Source of the DNA: Rhodanobacteraceae bacterium
GTDB lineage: Bacteria; Pseudomonadota; Gammaproteobacteria; Xanthomonadales; Rhodanobacteraceae
NCBI GenBank assembly: GCA_025928735.1
Contig: JAICIW010000083.1
Coordinates: 1 to 8,037, forward strand
DNA length: 8,037 bases
Direction of reading: 5' to 3'
Shown piece by piece: positions 5,342 through 8,037 of the stretch. Position 1 is the first letter of the stretch, and every line of letters begins with the position of its first letter. The notes under the pieces were generated by a model. The model made no database searches. It saw only the letters and a program-made list of their open reading frames with translations, and was not told the origin of the DNA. A program made the position numbers and the translations under genes.

Positions 5342-7132
5342 ATGCAGCAGATCCGCAACTTCTCCATCATCGCCCACATCGATCACGGCAAGTCCACGCT
5401 GGCCGACCGCATCATCCAGATCTGCGGTGGTCTCACCGAGCGCGAAATGGAAGCGCAGGTGCTGGATGACAACCCGATCGAGCGCGAGCGCGGCATCACC
5501 ATCAAGGCGCGTTCGGTGTCGCTTCCCTATACGGCACGCGACGGCAAGGTCTATGAACTGAATTTCATCGACACGCCCGGCCACGTGGATTTCTCTTACG
5601 AAGTCTCGCGTTCACTCGCGGCTTGCGAGGGCGCGCTGCTGGTCGTCGATGCGGCGCAAGGCGTCGAGGCGCAGTCGGTCGCGAACTGCTACACCGCAGT
5701 CGAGATGGGCCTGGAAGTCGTGCCGGTATTGAACAAGATCGACCTGCCCACCGCCGACATTCCGAAGGTGAAGGAAGAAATCGAGGCGGTGATCGGGATC
5801 CACGCCGACGACGCGGTCGCGATCAGCGCCAAGACCGGCGAGAACGTCGTGGAGGTACTGGAAGCGATCGTGGCGCGCATCCCGCCACCCAAGCCGCGCG
5901 ACACCGACAAACTGCAGGCGCTGATCATCGACTCGTGGTTCGACAACTACCTCGGCGTGGTCATGCTGGTGCGGGTGATGCAGGGCGAGATCAAGCCCGG
6001 TGACAAGCTTGAGGTGATGTCGACCGGCCGCAGCCACCAGGTCGACAACGTCGGGGTGTTCACGCCCAAGCGCAAGGAAACGGCCAAGCTCGGCGCTGGC
6101 GAGGTGGGCTGGATCAATGCCTCGATCAAAGACGTGCATGGCGCGCCGGTCGGCGACACGCTCACGCTTGCGAACGATCCTGCGCCGAAGCCGCTGCCGG
6201 GCTTCCAGCACATGCAGCCGCGCGTGTTCGCGGGATTGTTTCCGGTTGTGTCCGATGATTTCCCGGCGCTGCGCGAAGCGCTGGACAAGCTGCGTCTCAA
6301 CGATGCCGCGCTGTTCTTCGAGCCGGAATCGTCGGAAGCAATGGGCTTCGGTTTTCGTTGCGGCTTTCTCGGCATGCTCCACATGGAAATCGTGCAGGAG
6401 CGGCTCGAACGCGAATACGATCTCGACCTCGTCACGACCGCGCCGACCGTGGTGTACGAGGTGCTGAAATCCGATGGCGAGGTGATGCTGCTGGACAACC
6501 CGGCCAAGCTGCCGGCGTCGCCGGTGGTCGCGGAAATCCGCGAGCCCATCATCGTCGCCGACATCCTGACGCCGCCCGAACACGTCGGCAACGTGATTAC
6601 CTTGTGTGAAGAGAAACGCGGCGTGCAGCGTTCGATCCAGTATCTGGCGAGCCAGGTGCGGATCAGCTACGAACTGCCGCTGGCCGAGGTGGTGCTGGAT
6701 TTCTTCGATCGGCTGAAATCGGTCAGCCGCGGCTACGCCTCGATGGATTACCACTTCGACCGGTTCGAAGCGGGCCCGTTCGTGCGCGTGGACGTGCTGA
6801 TCAATGGCGACAGGGTGGACGCGCTCAGCCTGATCGTGCATCGTGCGCACGCCGACCGGCGCGGCCGCGACCTGGTCGAACGGATGCGCGAACTGATTCC
6901 ACGGCAGATGTTCGACGTGGCGATCCAGGCCGCGGTCGGGGCGCAGATCATCGCGCGTTCCACGGTGAAGGCGCTGCGCAAGAACGTGTTGGCCAAATGC
7001 TACGGCGGCGATGTCAGCCGCAAGAAGAAATTGCTGGAGAAGCAGAAAGAAGGCAAGAAGCGCATGAAGCAGGTCGGCCGCGTCGAGATTCCGCAGGAAG
7101 CGTTCCTGGCCGTGCTGCGGACCGACAAGTGA
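5342..7132 (+). CDS. lepA: Elongation factor 4 (LepA), ribosome back-translocating GTPase
   Basis: LepA is a translational GTPase that binds ribosomes and is associated with rescue or back-translocation and with 30S biogenesis. The protein has 596 residues, the normal family size. The GTPase motifs are complete: G1 AHIDHGKST (11-19), the switch I region ending RGITIKA (50-56), G3 DTPGH (77-81), G4 NKID (131-134) and the later SAKTGENV. EF-G-like domains II, III and V follow, for example GFGFRCGFLGMLHMEIVQE and SRGYASMDYHF. The LepA-specific C-terminal domain ends with CYGGDVSRKKKLLEKQKEGK and RVEIPQEAFLAVL. No frameshift or missing motif was seen. The start is set by the family N-terminus (MQQIRNFSIIAHIDHG); no clear Shine-Dalgarno precedes it. 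In many proteobacteria lepA is followed by lepB, as here. Confidence 0.98.
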   Translation: MQQIRNFSIIAHIDHGKSTLADRIIQICGGLTEREMEAQVLDDNPIERERGITIKARSVSLPYTARDGKVYELNFIDTPGHVDFSYEVSRSLAACEGALLVVDAAQGVEAQSVANCYTAVEMGLEVVPVLNKIDLPTADIPKVKEEIEAVIGIHADDAVAISAKTGENVVEVLEAIVARIPPPKPRDTDKLQALIIDSWFDNYLGVVMLVRVMQGEIKPGDKLEVMSTGRSHQVDNVGVFTPKRKETAKLGAGEVGWINASIKDVHGAPVGDTLTLANDPAPKPLPGFQHMQPRVFAGLFPVVSDDFPALREALDKLRLNDAALFFEPESSEAMGFGFRCGFLGMLHMEIVQERLEREYDLDLVTTAPTVVYEVLKSDGEVMLLDNPAKLPASPVVAEIREPIIVADILTPPEHVGNVITLCEEKRGVQRSIQYLASQVRISYELPLAEVVLDFFDRLKSVSRGYASMDYHFDRFEAGPFVRVDVLINGDRVDALSLIVHRAHADRRGRDLVERMRELIPRQMFDVAIQAAVGAQIIARSTVKALRKNVLAKCYGGDVSRKKKLLEKQKEGKKRMKQVGRVEIPQEAFLAVLRTDK

Positions 7133-7155
7133 TGGAGGGGGAATCGGACCGGTAG

Positions 7156-7225
7156 GTTGGGCTGAATGTAATGAAGCCCAACGCGGTATCCGCACGACGT
7201 TGGGCTTCGCGGTGCTCAGCCCAAC
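7156..7225. repeat. Nested GTTGGGCT palindromic repeat between lepA and lepB
   Basis: GTTGGGCT occurs at 7156-7163 and 7199-7206, and its complement AGCCCAAC at 7175-7182 and 7218-7225. The four blocks can fold as two tandem hairpins. They can also fold as one long structure, in which the outer arms GTTGGGCTGA and TCAGCCCAAC (10 bp) enclose the inner arms AGCCCAACG and CGTTGGGCT. This is the layout of dispersed REP/BIME-like intergenic elements. It lies 23 bp after the lepA stop and may shape the end of the lepA transcript. Confidence 0.8.
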
Positions 7226-7271
7226 TGCTTGCCAGGCGGTCCGGTGCGACCGGAATGACGAAAGTCACTGG

Positions 7272-7291
7272 ATTTCCGCAGCAGCGGAAAT
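7272..7291. repeat. Small palindrome, second intergenic repeat type
   Basis: Arms ATTTCCGC and GCGGAAAT (8 bp) flank a 4-nt AGCA loop. The flanks CACTGG upstream and GACGA downstream, together with a partial echo GGAATGACGA at 7252-7261, resemble dispersed repeats of the type TGGATTCCCGC...GCGGGAATGACG that are common between genes in proteobacterial genomes. No promoter or coding role is evident. Confidence 0.6.
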
Positions 7292-7333
7292 GACGATTGC
7301 GACAGATGCAGAACCGCGCCGTGTGCGCGATCC

Positions 7334-7338
7334 AAGGA
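7334..7338 (+). promoter_or_regulatory. Shine-Dalgarno of lepB
   Basis: AAGGA lies 7 bases before the GTG at 7346. This spacing supports the GTG as the lepB start, as no in-frame ATG comes before the catalytic region of the protein. Confidence 0.7.
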
Positions 7339-7345
7339 TTACGCA

Positions 7346-8037
7346 GTGAAGAAAGACGCATTGGGGACCGTGGTGCTGGTGGTGATCGTCGCCATCTGCC
7401 TCTACATCTGGTACAAAACTTCGGATTTCGCGCTGGCGCTGGTGCTGATTACCGCTGCGTTCTTCGCGATATGGGTGATCGACCGCGTCGCGTTCGCGCG
7501 CCGCCGCCGGGAGCGCGCCGTGGCGGATGGTCGCAAGCCGCACGAACCGGTGCTGGTCGATTACGCGCGCTCGTTCTTCCCGGTGATCCTGGCGGTGCTG
7601 CTGTTCCGCACCTTCCTGCTGGAACCGTTCCGGATTCCCTCGGGTTCGATGATGCCGACGCTGCTGGTCGGCGATTTCGTGCTGGTCAACAAGTTCGCCT
7701 ACGGACTGCGTCTGCCTGTCACCAATAACAAAATTCTCGATATCGGCGAGCCCAAACGCGGCGACATCGCCGTGTTCCGTTACCCGTTGAACCCCAAAGA
7801 GGACTACATCAAACGCATCATCGGCTTGCCCGGCGACACCATCAAGGTGGTCGGCGAGGAGGTTTCCATCAACGGCAAGCCGGTGCCGCAGACGCTGGTC
7901 GGCGAATACCACGGCACCGACAAGGTCAGCATCCAGATGGAAGAAAATCCCAACGTGTCGCCGGTGCAGCTCTACACGGAGGAACTGGGCGGGGTCACGC
8001 ATTCCACGCTGCAATTCAGGTACGTCGAGTCCTACAA
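7346..8037 (+). CDS. lepB: Signal peptidase I LepB, 3' end cut by window edge
   Basis: LepB is the inner-membrane serine protease that removes signal peptides from exported proteins on the periplasmic side. The first 230 residues are visible and the frame is still open at the window edge. Hydrophobic segments lie at about 5-22 and 28-45, followed by a basic cytoplasmic loop (RVAFARRRRERA). A further hydrophobic stretch (76-92) leads into the catalytic box. The nucleophile is S101 in PSGSMMPTLLVGDF, and the general base is K156 in DYIKRIIGLPGD; both are the canonical Ser/Lys dyad positions. GDIAVFRYP (139-147) is the conserved strand between them. The beta-rich domain II is interrupted by the window end, so the final conserved motifs cannot be checked. 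The start is GTG, with a good Shine-Dalgarno. It lies 213 bp after lepA, separated by palindromic repeats, so it may be only partly cotranscribed with lepA. Confidence 0.97.
   Translation, partial: MKKDALGTVVLVVIVAICLYIWYKTSDFALALVLITAAFFAIWVIDRVAFARRRRERAVADGRKPHEPVLVDYARSFFPVILAVLLFRTFLLEPFRIPSGSMMPTLLVGDFVLVNKFAYGLRLPVTNNKILDIGEPKRGDIAVFRYPLNPKEDYIKRIIGLPGDTIKVVGEEVSINGKPVPQTLVGEYHGTDKVSIQMEENPNVSPVQLYTEELGGVTHSTLQFRYVESY

Noticed and set aside
5612..7195. Long minus-strand open frame of about 527 codons
   Set aside because: It lies antisense to lepA, which is complete and fully conserved. The His/Arg/Asp-rich product matches no family.
7133..7345. Hidden small gene or tRNA between lepA and lepB
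   Set aside because: No cloverleaf or plausible coding frame was found; the gap is explained by palindromic repeats and the lepB ribosome-binding site.

Overview
The window is GC-rich (clearly above 60% by eye) and holds ordinary chromosomal housekeeping genes of a gammaproteobacterium. The wording of LepA, CoaD, RsmD and LepB, and the neighbourhood of ftsY, rsmD and coaD next to mutY and an AsmA-like gene, point to the Xanthomonadales/Lysobacterales, perhaps Rhodanobacteraceae. This placement rests on remembered protein sequences, not on a search.

Layout. Bases 1-3109 (minus strand) hold a tight three-gene block, read right to left: ftsY (SRP receptor GTPase), an AsmA-like single-pass membrane protein, and mutY (adenine glycosylase), whose 3' end lies outside the window. 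The junctions are only 2 nt long, which suggests one mRNA. Bases 3110-3375 are a divergent intergenic region. It carries two copies of a composite repeat spaced exactly 106 bp apart. Bases 3376-5122 (plus strand) hold rsmD (16S rRNA methyltransferase), coaD (coenzyme A biosynthesis) and an unrecognised small lipoprotein. The lipoprotein's Shine-Dalgarno overlaps the coaD stop codon. This block ends at a perfect 14-bp hairpin. Bases 5342-7132 hold lepA (elongation factor 4), probably with its own extended -10 promoter. After a 213-bp gap filled with two kinds of palindromic repeat comes lepB (signal peptidase I), cut off by the window's right edge.

Functionally, several products meet at membrane protein biogenesis. 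FtsY docks SRP-ribosome complexes, LepA acts on translating ribosomes, LepB removes signal peptides, RsmD modifies the ribosome and the AsmA-like protein sits in the envelope. MutY and CoaD are unrelated housekeeping functions. I see no phage genes, transposase, CRISPR array, tRNA or rRNA. The coding content shows no new defence or mobile system. The least explained parts are the small lipoprotein and the intergenic repeats.
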